Positions 7,737 to 15,528 of a DNA stretch of 41,560 bases are shown one piece after another (positions within the stretch are counted from its first letter, which is position 1; every line of letters starts with the position of its first letter). Source of the DNA: DATGMB01 sp035293845 (GTDB taxonomy: Bacteria > Acidobacteriota > Terriglobia > Bryobacterales > Bryobacteraceae); assembly GCA_035293845.1 (NCBI GenBank), contig DATGMB010000140.1, positions 1 to 41,560 on the forward strand, written 5' to 3'. A model generated the notes under the pieces. That model was given only the letters and a program-made list of their open reading frames with translations, made no database searches and had not been told where the DNA came from. A program made the translations under genes and the position numbers.

Positions 7737-9629
7737 ATGCGACTCTTCGTTGCCGCCCTTTTGTGCTCCGCCGCGGCGTTCCCGGCCGGCCTCACCATCG
7801 ACCAGGCGATCGACATCCGCGAGCCCGCGGATCTCCAGTTCTCGCCGGATGGCCGGTTCGTCGCCTTTACGGTGCAGGAGCCGCCCACGGCCTCCCGGAC
7901 GGCCCAGCGGCACATCTGGGTGCTGACCACGGCCACGAATGAAGTCCGGCAGTGGACCGGCTCCGCGCGCAGCGAACACACGCCGCGCTGGTCGCCGGAC
8001 GGCCGCACGCTGGCGTTCCTCTCCGACCGCGAGGACACCACGCAGATCTGGCTGCTCTCGACGGATGGCGGCGAAGCAAGCAAGCTCACCACCGGTAAGA
8101 ACGCCATCGAAAGCTTTCGTTGGTCGCCGGACGGTAAGCGCATCGCGTTCCTCGCCACCGATCCCCGATCTGCCGAAGAGGAAAAAAAACAGAAGGACCA
8201 GGACGACGCCCGCGTCATCGACGTAGACCGCAAGCCCAGCCGCGTCTGGACCATCGACGTGGCTTCAAAGGCGGTGAAAGCCATCACCGCCGCCCCGTGG
8301 ACGTTCCGTGAGATCGAATGGCTGCCCGGCGCCGAGAGCCTGCTCGCGACCGGCACCGACCGCCCCACCGACGAGCACCGCGGCCTGGAACGGCTGTGCC
8401 GCATCGCGCTCGCGGATGGCAAGGTCGAAACACTGCTCACGCCGAAAGGGCCCTTCGGCCGCCTGCAGGTTTCGCAGGACGGCAAGACCGTGGCTTTCGT
8501 TTCCTCGCCCGAAGACGGGCCGACCGCGCAGGACATCTTCCTGATGCCGCTCGCCACGCATGAGCCGAAGAACCTTACCGGACCGATCAAGGACCGGCCC
8601 GTGCTCGGTTACCAGTGGCTGAACGGTTCGGAGCTGGCCGCGCTGTTCAACAGCGGCTTCCATACCGAGCTCGACGCGGTGGGCGGCGCGCCGCGCAAGC
8701 TGGTGAGCGACGATGCGCTCGACATCTCCGCGTTCACCGTGAGCCGGCAGGGCAAGGTGGCGTACGTCGCGGAATCGGCCGCCGTGCCGCCGGAGCTATT
8801 TTTCGACGGAAAGCCGGTCAGCCATTTCAACGACGGGCTGAAATCCGCCGGGCTCGCGCCCGCCGAGCTGTTCCGCTACAAAAGTTTCGACGGCCTGCCG
8901 ATCGAAGCCGCGCTCTACCGCGCGCCCGGCGCCGCCGCCGGCCGGCCGCAGCCGCTGGTGGTGCTCGTGCACGGCGGCCCGGCGGGCGATTGGCGCAACC
9001 GCTTCGACGCCCTCACGCAGCTTCTGGTGGCCCGCGGGTACGCCGTGATGCAGCCGAATATCCGCGGCTCGGTCGGGTATGGGCAGAAGTTTCTCACCGC
9101 CAACCGCGCCGATTGGGGCGGCGGCGATTTCAAGGACGTGATGGCCGGCGTCGACGACCTCATCCAACGCAAGATCGCGGACCCCGCGCGGCTCGCCATC
9201 GCGGGCTGGTCCTACGGCGGCTACATGGCCGAGTGGGCGATTACCCAGACGGACCGCTTCAAGGCCGCGATCTCCGGCGCCGGCATGGCCGATCTCGCGA
9301 CCGAATTCGGCACCGAGGCGCGCCCGGAAGGCGACGAGTGGTACTTCGGCACACCGTACGAGAATCTCGCCGCGTTCCAGAAGGATTCGCCGATCGTGTA
9401 CATCAAAAACGCCAAAACTCCGACCCTGATCCTGCAGGGCGAAGCCGACACCACCGACCCGGTTTCGCAAAGCCAGATGCTCTACCGCGGCCTGAAGCGC
9501 TACAACGTGCCCGCCGAGTTCGTGGTGTACCCGCGCGAGCCGCACGGGCTGCGCGAGCGGCACCATATTGTGGACCGCTACCGGCGAAGTTTGGAGTGGA
9601 TCGAGAAGTATTTGGGGAAGGCGGCTTAG
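7737..9629 (+). CDS. Secreted S9-family peptidase (acylaminoacyl-peptidase-like)
   Basis: A 630-residue serine peptidase with a signal peptide ('MRLFVAALLCSAAAFPAG'). A WD40/TolB-like beta-propeller follows (about residues 20-340), with repeated 'WSPDG' blades ('LQFSPDGRFVAFT', 'PRWSPDGRTLAFLSD', 'FRWSPDGKRIAFLAT'). The C-terminal alpha/beta-hydrolase domain carries the triad S492 (GWSYGGY), D571 (GEADTTDP) and H603 (EPHGLRE). Such enzymes hydrolyse oligopeptides, with access gated by the propeller. ATG 7737 is chosen because the signal peptide begins there and a -10 box sits 6 nt upstream; ATG/GTG codons further up would lie before the promoter. The stop overlaps the toxin stop on the other strand by 4 bp. 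Confidence 0.95.
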   Translation: MRLFVAALLCSAAAFPAGLTIDQAIDIREPADLQFSPDGRFVAFTVQEPPTASRTAQRHIWVLTTATNEVRQWTGSARSEHTPRWSPDGRTLAFLSDREDTTQIWLLSTDGGEASKLTTGKNAIESFRWSPDGKRIAFLATDPRSAEEEKKQKDQDDARVIDVDRKPSRVWTIDVASKAVKAITAAPWTFREIEWLPGAESLLATGTDRPTDEHRGLERLCRIALADGKVETLLTPKGPFGRLQVSQDGKTVAFVSSPEDGPTAQDIFLMPLATHEPKNLTGPIKDRPVLGYQWLNGSELAALFNSGFHTELDAVGGAPRKLVSDDALDISAFTVSRQGKVAYVAESAAVPPELFFDGKPVSHFNDGLKSAGLAPAELFRYKSFDGLPIEAALYRAPGAAAGRPQPLVVLVHGGPAGDWRNRFDALTQLLVARGYAVMQPNIRGSVGYGQKFLTANRADWGGGDFKDVMAGVDDLIQRKIADPARLAIAGWSYGGYMAEWAITQTDRFKAAISGAGMADLATEFGTEARPEGDEWYFGTPYENLAAFQKDSPIVYIKNAKTPTLILQGEADTTDPVSQSQMLYRGLKRYNVPAEFVVYPREPHGLRERHHIVDRYRRSLEWIEKYLGKAA

Positions 9630-9964
9630 GCGCCTTCCACATCCATCAATTCGGTCCACGCAAACGCGTAGCCGACAGCCCGTTTCACCTCCGGCACCCT
9701 CCGCGGATTCAGAGCGGCAATCCGTTCTCTCAGCGAGCTCCGGGCCACGGTCCGCAGGTTATCGCAGTTGGCGACACACGGCTTGGGCAAGCGCTCGCGG
9801 GCTCCCAGCGGTATTTCAACAGGCAGCTTGCGGACAGTGGTCGTGATCTCGGCAACGATGAATTTATTCAGGTATTGATAGGCATCGTCCCGGCTCAGCA
9901 GCAGGACCGGACGCCGGCCTGCCGGTGCCGGCAGTTGCGCCCACCAGATCTCGTATTGCCTCAG
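9626..9964 (-). CDS. mazF: MazF/PemK-type toxin with probable CTG start
   Basis: A 112-codon minus-strand frame: 'RQYEIWWAQLPAPAGRRPVL' then 'LLSRDDAYQYLNKFIVAEIT'. The end contains 'CDNLRTVARSSLRERIAAL', typical of MazF/PemK endoribonucleases (ribosome-independent mRNA interferases). No ATG, GTG or TTG precedes the conserved N-terminus. An in-frame TGA lies five codons upstream of CTG 9964, and the first usual start codon (a TTG) is at about codon 59, inside the fold. CTG 9964 overlaps the antitoxin stop as CTGA and is preceded at 8 nt by GAGGAG. I infer a CTG start and translational coupling to the antitoxin; a sequencing error is the alternative. The 3' end overlaps the peptidase stop. Confidence 0.85.
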   Translation of the reverse strand: MRQYEIWWAQLPAPAGRRPVLLLSRDDAYQYLNKFIVAEITTTVRKLPVEIPLGARERLPKPCVANCDNLRTVARSSLRERIAALNPRRVPEVKRAVGYAFAWTELMDVEGA

Positions 9965-10179
9965 AGCTCGAACTCCTCAGACGTGGACCAGTCGTCGGCA
10001 TCGCTCTCCGAGTCCGGCATTCGCCGGTAGACCTCCCGCATCCGCTCGAATTCATAGCGCCGGATAGCGTCCTTCACCGCCCTCCGGATGAACTCGGTGC
10101 GTTGCCGTTTGGCCGAAGGCGCGATCTGGTTCAGACGCCTCATGGTCGCTTCGTCGAATTGGACCAGCACAGAGGGCAC
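9961..10179 (-). CDS. Ribbon-helix-helix antitoxin of the MazF-type pair
   Basis: A 72-residue protein from GTG 10179. The N-terminal part 'VLVQFDEATMRRLNQIAPS' plus 'RTEFIRRAVKDAIRRYEFE' fits a ribbon-helix-helix DNA-binding domain. The acidic C-terminal tail ('SDADDWSTSEEFEL') is the kind of disordered segment that masks MazF toxins. It overlaps the toxin's CTG start by 4 nt. The GTG follows a TATAAT by exactly 6 nt, and an AT-rich palindrome (10200-10218) lies just upstream, so autorepression is likely. Confidence 0.85.
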   Translation of the reverse strand: MPSVLVQFDEATMRRLNQIAPSAKRQRTEFIRRAVKDAIRRYEFERMREVYRRMPDSESDADDWSTSEEFEL

Positions 10180-10185
10180 AAAATT

Positions 10186-10191
10186 ATTATA
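10186..10191 (-). promoter_or_regulatory. -10 element of the toxin-antitoxin operon
   Basis: A perfect TATAAT on the minus strand with a 6-nt gap to GTG 10179, implying a leaderless antitoxin mRNA. Confidence 0.65.
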
Positions 10192-10199
10192 TCCAGTTC

Positions 10200-10218
10200 T
10201 ATATGCATCGCGTATATA
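10200..10218. promoter_or_regulatory. Candidate antitoxin operator
   Basis: An imperfect AT-flanked palindrome, TATATGCAT-C-GCGTATATA (6 of 9 positions symmetric), lies 9-27 bp upstream of the -10 box, between the -10 and -35 regions, where an autorepressing RHH antitoxin would bind. Confidence 0.4.
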
Positions 10219-10304
10219 CCAGCGCGAGCCGAGCCCTCATCCGCATCCCCCTCCCTCCGTCACCCAGTATTGACGCGCCTGTAATCAGCGCGTAGTTCTT
10301 CCCC

Positions 10305-10313
10305 TGCTATATT
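10305..10313 (+). promoter_or_regulatory. Extended -10 promoter of the phosphoesterase gene
   Basis: TGC-TATATT is an extended -10 element; transcription start would be near 10320, giving a leader of about 65 nt. Confidence 0.5.
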
Positions 10314-10321
10314 CCGCACAG

Positions 10322-10354
10322 AAATGCCGGAATTCCTGCAAACTGCCGGCATTT
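10322..10354 (+). promoter_or_regulatory. 5'-terminal mRNA stem-loop
   Basis: AAATGCCGG (10322-10330) pairs perfectly with CCGGCATTT (10346-10354) around a 15-nt loop, right at the predicted 5' end of the phosphoesterase mRNA and about 20 nt before its GAGAGGGG ribosome site. It could protect the transcript end or act as an attenuator. Confidence 0.5.
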
Positions 10355-10384
10355 TCTCATTTTCAAGAGAGGGGAAGAACTATC

Positions 10385-11644
10385 GTGAAACCTGCAATCG
10401 CGCTCTGCCTGGCGATCGGCGCCGCCGGGCTCGTCACTGCCGCCGAGGGGCCGGTACCCACGGGCGTTCCGCATCTCGATCACGTGTTCGTCATCCTGAT
10501 GGAGAACCACGGCTACGGCCAGGTGGTCGGCAATCCGAACCTGCCGTATACCAACACACTCGCCGGGCTGGCCAATACCGCCACGAATTACTTCGCCATC
10601 GGGCATCCGAGCCTGACGAATTATCTCGAGATCGTCGGCGGCTCCAACTTCGGCATCCGCAGCGACCAATACCCGGACTGGAATAACTCCAACTGCACGC
10701 CCAACCTCCTCTCCGGCGCCGTCGCGACCGACAATCCGACCTCGCCGCTGATCTGCCCGATCTGGGGCATCGGAACCGATGCCGCGACGCCGGCCGTAGA
10801 CACCACCAACGAGACCAGCGGGCCTCCGGGACTGAACAACATCGATGGCATCCAATCGATCCCCGCCGCCACCAACGTTGCCGGCAAGACGATCGCGGAT
10901 CAGTTGGCCGAGGCGGGCGGCACCTGGAAGAGCTACCAGGAGAGCCTGCCGCCGCAGGGCGCCGCCGGCGTCAACATCAGCGACGGTTTCTATACCGACA
11001 GCACCAACTTCGCGGCCATCAAGCCGGCGCTCAATCCGCCGCTTTCGGCCAGCGGCGTGGTGGCGCTCTACGCGGTGAAGCACAACCCCTTCGCCTATTT
11101 TCAGAGCGTGCAGCAGGGCGTGCTGCCGGGCAGCGATCTCTCCAATATCGTGGGCTTCGACGGCCCCCACGGGCTGTACGCCGATCTGAGCGCCGGCACG
11201 GTTCCGGACTTCGCACTCATCGCTCCGAACCAGTGCAACGACCAGCACGGGCGCGGCAATGCAGGACCGTTCTGCAACTACGACCCCAGCGACGACGGCT
11301 CGCAGGCCGGCCTCAACCCGGCGCTCATGCAGCGCGGCGATATGGCGCTCAAGACCATCGTCACCGCCATCCAGAGCTCACCGGCGTGGAAGCAGGGGAA
11401 GAACGCGCTCGTGATCGTGTGGGACGAGAACGACTACAGCATCGCGCCGAATGTGAACAAGGTGCTGGTGATCGTGGACACCAACTACGGCGTGCACGGA
11501 TTGCAGAGCAACACGCCGTATAATCACTTCTCGCTGCTCAAGACGATCGAAGCCGGCCTCGGGCTCCCCTGCCTGAACCACGCCTGCGATAGCACCGTGA
11601 ACGTGATGTCCGACCTCTTCGGCATGGGCTTCCCGCAGCAGTAG
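10385..11644 (+). CDS. Secreted phosphoesterase (phospholipase C / acid phosphatase family)
   Basis: A 419-residue protein with a signal peptide ('MKPAIALCLAIGAAGLVTAA'). The start of the mature part, 'HLDHVFVILMENHGYGQVVG', carries the 'ENH' metal/nucleophile region of the PF04185 phosphoesterase family. 'AIGHPSLTNYLEIVGG', 'GKTIADQLAEAGGTWKSYQE', 'LVIVWDENDYS' and 'YNHFSLLKTIEAGLGLPCL' are further family blocks. It probably hydrolyses phosphomonoesters or phospholipids outside the cell; the exact substrate is not evident. It starts at GTG 10385 behind a strong Shine-Dalgarno. Confidence 0.92.
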   Translation: MKPAIALCLAIGAAGLVTAAEGPVPTGVPHLDHVFVILMENHGYGQVVGNPNLPYTNTLAGLANTATNYFAIGHPSLTNYLEIVGGSNFGIRSDQYPDWNNSNCTPNLLSGAVATDNPTSPLICPIWGIGTDAATPAVDTTNETSGPPGLNNIDGIQSIPAATNVAGKTIADQLAEAGGTWKSYQESLPPQGAAGVNISDGFYTDSTNFAAIKPALNPPLSASGVVALYAVKHNPFAYFQSVQQGVLPGSDLSNIVGFDGPHGLYADLSAGTVPDFALIAPNQCNDQHGRGNAGPFCNYDPSDDGSQAGLNPALMQRGDMALKTIVTAIQSSPAWKQGKNALVIVWDENDYSIAPNVNKVLVIVDTNYGVHGLQSNTPYNHFSLLKTIEAGLGLPCLNHACDSTVNVMSDLFGMGFPQQ

Positions 11645-11651
11645 AGTGCCA

Positions 11652-12971
11652 CTACTCGCCCGCGTGCACCTCGGCCGCCGGAAGCTCGAGCTCGACTTCC
11701 AGCCCGGGGTGCGCGTTGCGGGCGCGGATGGCGCCTTTGTGCAGCTCGATGGCGCGGCGGGCGATCGCCAGGCCCAGCCCGATTCCGCCGCTGGCGCGGT
11801 CGCGGTCGGTTTCGACGCGGTAGAAGGCATCGAACAGCCGCGGCAGCGCCTCTTCAGGCACGCCGGGGCCGTGGTCCCGGACATCGACGACCGCGCGGCC
11901 GTCATTGCGTGCGACGGAAACCTCGATCGGCGCCTCCTTCGGAGAATAGCGGATGGCGTTACGGAGCACGTTCTCGACGGCGCGGCGCAGCAGCTCGGGG
12001 TCGCCTTCCACGGTGATCGGCTCGCCGCGGCCGTATTCGATCGAGCAGCCGCGCGCCGCGGCTTCGATGTGCGCGTCGTCGACGAGCTGCTGGAGCAGAT
12101 CGTCGAGGCGGACGCGGTTGCGGCGCAGAGAGTTGGGATCGCCTTCGGCGCGCGTCACCTGCAGAAGCTGCGCCACCAGCGAATTCAGACGGTCCGATTC
12201 CTTCTGGATGCGATTCAGCGCGGCTTCGCGGTCGTCGCCCGAGCGCGCCAGCTCGATGGCCACGCCGAGGCGCGCGAGCGGCGACCGCAGCTCGTGCGAG
12301 ATATCGGCCAGCAGCCGGCGCTCCGCGGTGAGCAGAGTTTCGATGCGGCCGGCCATGCGGTCGAAGGTGCGGGCAAGCTGCCCGAGCTCATCGCGGCGGG
12401 AGGAGTTGACGCGCGCGGTGAGATCCCCCCGCCCGAACCGCTCCACGGCCTTCTGCAGCGCGCGCACCGGCTTGGTGATTTCGAGCGCCAGCCAGTAGCA
12501 GAAAAGCACCGCGATCAGCATCATGAAGAGGTGATCCGGGGTGAGGAACCAGGCGCCTGGGCGCTCGCGCGGGATGAGGCAGAAGAACCAGAAGCGGCCG
12601 TCGTCCGCCGAGCGCGCGATCATATCGTCGCCGGTGGAAAAATACCAGAAAGGCGGGTGGCGCCGGGCCCGCTCGATGAGATCGGAGCGGTTCTGGCCGG
12701 TGAGGAGATCGCGGCCGTGCTCGTCGGTAAGGATGCCCCTGGCGTGGTAGATGGTCTGGAGATTATCGAGGAACGCCTGGAGCGCGGGCCGGCCGCCCGT
12801 TTCATAGGCGACGCGCGCCTCCTCGAGCTGGAAGCGGACGAGGCGGCCGACCGGCGAGCCGGCATCGGCGCTGCGGTTGACGCTGATGGCCGAAACGAAG
12901 GCCGCGCCGACCACCACCACGGCCACGGTCGACCAGAACCAGAGCAGGATCTTGGCAAACAGCGTTTTCAT
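11652..12971 (-). CDS. Sensor histidine kinase (CpxA-like)
   Basis: A 439-residue membrane kinase. TM1 is about residues 8-30, an extracytoplasmic sensor about 31-145, TM2 about 146-163, and HAMP 163-215. The HisKA domain has H226 in 'DISHELRSPLAR'. The HATPase domain has N-box N338 ('VLRNAIRYSP'), G1 'DHGPG' at 366-370 and G2 'GGIGLGLA' at 395-402. Its start overlaps the response regulator's stop by 4 bp (ATGA). Domain order, the periplasmic sensor and the divergent Spy/CpxP-like gene resemble the Cpx envelope-stress system. Orthology to proteobacterial CpxA is inferred, not shown. Confidence 0.95.
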   Translation of the reverse strand: MKTLFAKILLWFWSTVAVVVVGAAFVSAISVNRSADAGSPVGRLVRFQLEEARVAYETGGRPALQAFLDNLQTIYHARGILTDEHGRDLLTGQNRSDLIERARRHPPFWYFSTGDDMIARSADDGRFWFFCLIPRERPGAWFLTPDHLFMMLIAVLFCYWLALEITKPVRALQKAVERFGRGDLTARVNSSRRDELGQLARTFDRMAGRIETLLTAERRLLADISHELRSPLARLGVAIELARSGDDREAALNRIQKESDRLNSLVAQLLQVTRAEGDPNSLRRNRVRLDDLLQQLVDDAHIEAAARGCSIEYGRGEPITVEGDPELLRRAVENVLRNAIRYSPKEAPIEVSVARNDGRAVVDVRDHGPGVPEEALPRLFDAFYRVETDRDRASGGIGLGLAIARRAIELHKGAIRARNAHPGLEVELELPAAEVHAGE

Positions 12972-13666
12972 TCCGCGCGCGCGTCCTCCGGCGTGCGGCA
13001 GAACTGGTAGCCGACGCCGCGAATGGTTTTGATCAGCGTATCGCCGTGCTCCAGCTTCTTGCGGAGGTGGCTGATATGCATATCGATCGAGCGGTCGAAG
13101 GGCGTGGCCTTGCGGTTGTAGAAATTCTCCATGAGGGCATCGCGGGAGAGGACGCGGCCGGCGTTGCGCATCAGCATCTCGAGGATGTCGAATTCGAACG
13201 TGGTGAGATCGACGCGGCGGCCCTGCGCGAAGACCTCGCGGCTGCCGGGGTCGAGCGCGATCCCGTTGACTTCCAGACGGGGCGCGCCGGCCGCGGCGGG
13301 GCGCGCCTCATAGCGCCGCAGAATGGCGCGGATGCGCGCGGCGAGCTCGCGCGGGTTGAACGGCTTGGGCAGGTAATCGTCCGCGCCGAGTTCGAGGCCG
13401 ACAATGCGGTCCACATCCTCGCCGCGGGCGGTGAGCATGATGACCGGCAGCTTGCTCTTCTCGCGCAGGCGGCGCAGGATCGCGAAGCCATCGAGGCCGG
13501 GGAGCATCACGTCGAGAACCATCAGGTCCACATCGCCTTTGAGGGCGCGTTCGAGGCCGCGCTGGCCTTCATTTTCATAATCCACGGTGAACCCCTCGCG
13601 CGTGAGGAACTGGCTGAGCAGGGTGCAGAGTTCGGCATCATCGTCCACCAGGAGAATATGCATCAC
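12968..13666 (-). CDS. OmpR/PhoB-family response regulator (CpxR-like)
   Basis: A 232-residue transcription factor. The receiver domain has an acidic pair D8/D9, phospho-acceptor D52 ('LDVMLPGLDG'), T79 and K101 ('PKPF'). The C-terminal winged helix has 'LTTFEFDILEMLMRNAGRVL' and 'RSIDMHISHLRKKLE', then 'IKTIRGVGYQF'. GTG 13666 and ATG 13663 are both possible starts; a TACATA hexamer 7 nt before ATG 13663 favours the ATG. It is likely to bind the GTAAR-N5-GTAAR direct repeats at 13700-13714 and 13776-13790, and so to control itself and the divergent Spy-like gene. Confidence 0.95.
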   Translation of the reverse strand: MMHILLVDDDAELCTLLSQFLTREGFTVDYENEGQRGLERALKGDVDLMVLDVMLPGLDGFAILRRLREKSKLPVIMLTARGEDVDRIVGLELGADDYLPKPFNPRELAARIRAILRRYEARPAAAGAPRLEVNGIALDPGSREVFAQGRRVDLTTFEFDILEMLMRNAGRVLSRDALMENFYNRKATPFDRSIDMHISHLRKKLEHGDTLIKTIRGVGYQFCRTPEDARAE

Positions 13667-13699
13667 CTGATATGTACCATGCGCCCAAACACTGTGGAT

Positions 13700-13714
13700 G
13701 TAAGGGTTTGTAAG
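13700..13714 (+). promoter_or_regulatory. CpxR-like box 1
   Basis: GTAAG-N5-GTAAG direct repeat, 10-bp period, 34-48 bp upstream of the response regulator start. Its form matches the CpxR consensus GTAAA-N5-GTAAA with A-to-G at the last base of each half. Confidence 0.55.
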
Positions 13715-13775
13715 GAGAGGCGCGATTCCGTCCGAATCCGGGCCCGGCAGCGGCGCATACGTTTGTTGGTCGAAG

Positions 13776-13790
13776 TTTACGGACTTTTAC
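13776..13790 (-). promoter_or_regulatory. CpxR-like box 2 (exact consensus)
   Basis: On the plus strand TTTAC-N5-TTTAC, i.e. GTAAA-N5-GTAAA on the minus strand, identical to the proteobacterial CpxR consensus. It lies 62 bp upstream of the Spy/CpxP-like start and about 32 bp upstream of a possible TAGAGT -10 element (13823-13828), a position suited to activation. Confidence 0.65.
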
Positions 13791-13852
13791 GATGGCGACA
13801 AACCCGGTTTACCGAGGCTTCGTAGAGTCGAAATTGAAAGGCAGCACCAACT

Positions 13853-14347
13853 ATGAAACGCAGCAATCTGATACGACTCGCGAGCACCGCGGCCATCGCC
13901 GCCGGAATGGCCTTCGCACAGGCCCCGTCCTCGTCGGCTCCGCCGGCAGGATCCAGTTCGACGGCGCCCGCAGTGCAATCGCGTGCCGGCCGGCGCGCGC
14001 AATTCCGCCAGCGCTGGATGGATCAACTCAACCTTACCCCGGAGCAACGGAGAGATGCCGATAACATCTTCGGCATGGCACATAAACAGGCCACGCCGAT
14101 CGAGCAGCAACTCAGAGCGAACCGGGACGCGCTGCGCCAGGCGATTCGGTCCGACGATACGGCGAGTATCCGTTCCTTGTCCTCCAAACAGGCCACTCTG
14201 CTGGGCCAGTTGACGGAGATCCGGTCGAGCGCCATGGCGCATTTCTACTCCAAACTGACGCCCGCGCAGAAGGCCAAAGCCGATCAACTGCATCAGCAGA
14301 TGAAGCAGCGCATGCAGCAGCGTAAAGGCGTCCCCACGGCCAGCTAA
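13853..14347 (+). CDS. Spy/CpxP-like periplasmic protein (LTxxQ motifs)
   Basis: A 164-residue exported protein: signal peptide ('LIRLASTAAIAAGMAFAQ'), Ser/Ala/Pro linker, then an alpha-helical domain. That domain holds two LTxxQ motifs, 'LNLTPEQRRDADNIF' and 'SKLTPAQKAKADQLH', typical of the Spy/CpxP/zinc-resistance group. Such proteins act as periplasmic chaperones or as inhibitors of the cognate sensor kinase. Divergence from the kinase/regulator genes, and the box at 13776-13790, support a Cpx-like feedback role. The start has an AAAGG ribosome site. Confidence 0.85.
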   Translation: MKRSNLIRLASTAAIAAGMAFAQAPSSSAPPAGSSSTAPAVQSRAGRRAQFRQRWMDQLNLTPEQRRDADNIFGMAHKQATPIEQQLRANRDALRQAIRSDDTASIRSLSSKQATLLGQLTEIRSSAMAHFYSKLTPAQKAKADQLHQQMKQRMQQRKGVPTAS

Positions 14348-14365
14348 TGCTGGAGCATTCGGGCC

Positions 14366-14393
14366 AGAGGCGCAGGACCGGCGGCGCGCCTCT
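14366..14393. terminator. GC hairpin between convergent genes
   Basis: AGAGGCGC (14366-14373) pairs with GCGCCTCT (14386-14393) in the 58-bp gap between the convergent Spy-like and TIGR03790 genes. It has no T-run; likely a shared 3' end structure. Confidence 0.45.
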
Positions 14394-14405
14394 GCGCCAG
14401 CTTGC

Positions 14406-15503
14406 TTAAGGCTTCCCCAGCGAACACAGGGGATCGCCGGCCACAATGCCCTGCCAGCTCAACCACGGCATGCCGGCGTAGAAGCTCTCCGCGAGATTGT
14501 GCCCATGATAGTAAGCCGGCAGCAGATAATCGGGGCGGACGCAGCCCTGCAGGAAGGGTTCGTACACGTTGCCGGAAGCGCCGGTTACGCCCTCGTGGAG
14601 TAAGTCTCCGGTCAGGCCTTGGGGCGAGCCGAACCAGAGGTGGGGCCTGTCGCCCCAGTCGCTGTAGCTCCAGTTGTCCGGCGGGCGTTTGAACGTGCGG
14701 GCGTTCGTTGAGACGAACTCTGTGGCCACGGCTCCGGGCAGCCACCGGAATCCCAGGATTCGCAGTTTCCGGTTGGGATCGTTCGAGCCCCAGGATGCGT
14801 AACCGATCACGTCCGGCTGCAGGTAGAGGACCTTCTTAGTCTCATCGAAAACGGTGCGATCGGCCGGCAATAGAACGGCCGCGGTTTTTAGCCATTCGTT
14901 GCCGGGGCTCGGGTTCTTCGGATTGCTTTCCCCCGCATCGATCACGAAACGGCCGCGATTCCTGGCGGCGAGCGAACGGTCGATCATCGCCTTGACATCC
15001 GCGACGTCCCAGGCCGCCAGCCGCGTAACCAGATAGATCGGAAAGCGCGGGTGGCCGAAGGCTTCCTCGCGGCGCATAAAGTACGGGTTCGCGACACCGC
15101 CGGGCCGCTCGTAGTGGACGCCTTTGAGTTTGCCGTAGAGCAGGGTCAGTTCCGAATCGACCGAGGCGCGCTCGCTCATCTGCCCGCTGCCGGGACCGTC
15201 GATTTTGAGTGGTACGCCCAGAGTGGTGACGATGTACAGAACTTTCTCCGCGAGCCCGCGTTTCTTCAGGCAATCGGCGACCGGGCGCTCGATCTGCTGC
15301 TGGAAGGTGGCCCAGTCGATCTCCTCGTTGGAGGTGGAGGCGAGCGTGCAGACGTTGGTTACCGGGACGCCGCGGCGCGGGCGGTAGTAATCGGCGATCT
15401 CGCGCGATGCGGCGTCGTTGCCATTGACCACCAGCAGCACATTTTCCCCGGTCTGCGCGGCCAGCGATGCCGCGGCGGCAAGGAGAAGAAACACGCGCAC
15501 CAC
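14406..15503 (-). CDS. TIGR03790-family protein
   Basis: A 365-residue protein with a signal peptide ('VFLLLAAAASLAAQ'). 'ENVLLVVNGNDAASREIADY', 'RGVPVTNVCTL' and 'VLYIVTTLGVPLKIDG' are characteristic of TIGR03790. This family of unknown function is known mainly from genomes that carry exosortase/PEP-CTERM sorting, consistent with the PEP-CTERM protein at 31062. It starts at GTG 15503 (or the adjacent GTG 15500), 7 nt after a TACGAT -10-like hexamer (15511-15516), so it is probably leaderless. Confidence 0.88.
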   Translation of the reverse strand: MVRVFLLLAAAASLAAQTGENVLLVVNGNDAASREIADYYRPRRGVPVTNVCTLASTSNEEIDWATFQQQIERPVADCLKKRGLAEKVLYIVTTLGVPLKIDGPGSGQMSERASVDSELTLLYGKLKGVHYERPGGVANPYFMRREEAFGHPRFPIYLVTRLAAWDVADVKAMIDRSLAARNRGRFVIDAGESNPKNPSPGNEWLKTAAVLLPADRTVFDETKKVLYLQPDVIGYASWGSNDPNRKLRILGFRWLPGAVATEFVSTNARTFKRPPDNWSYSDWGDRPHLWFGSPQGLTGDLLHEGVTGASGNVYEPFLQGCVRPDYLLPAYYHGHNLAESFYAGMPWLSWQGIVAGDPLCSLGKP

Positions 15504-15528
15504 AGGGTCAATCGTAACAGAGCGCCGA

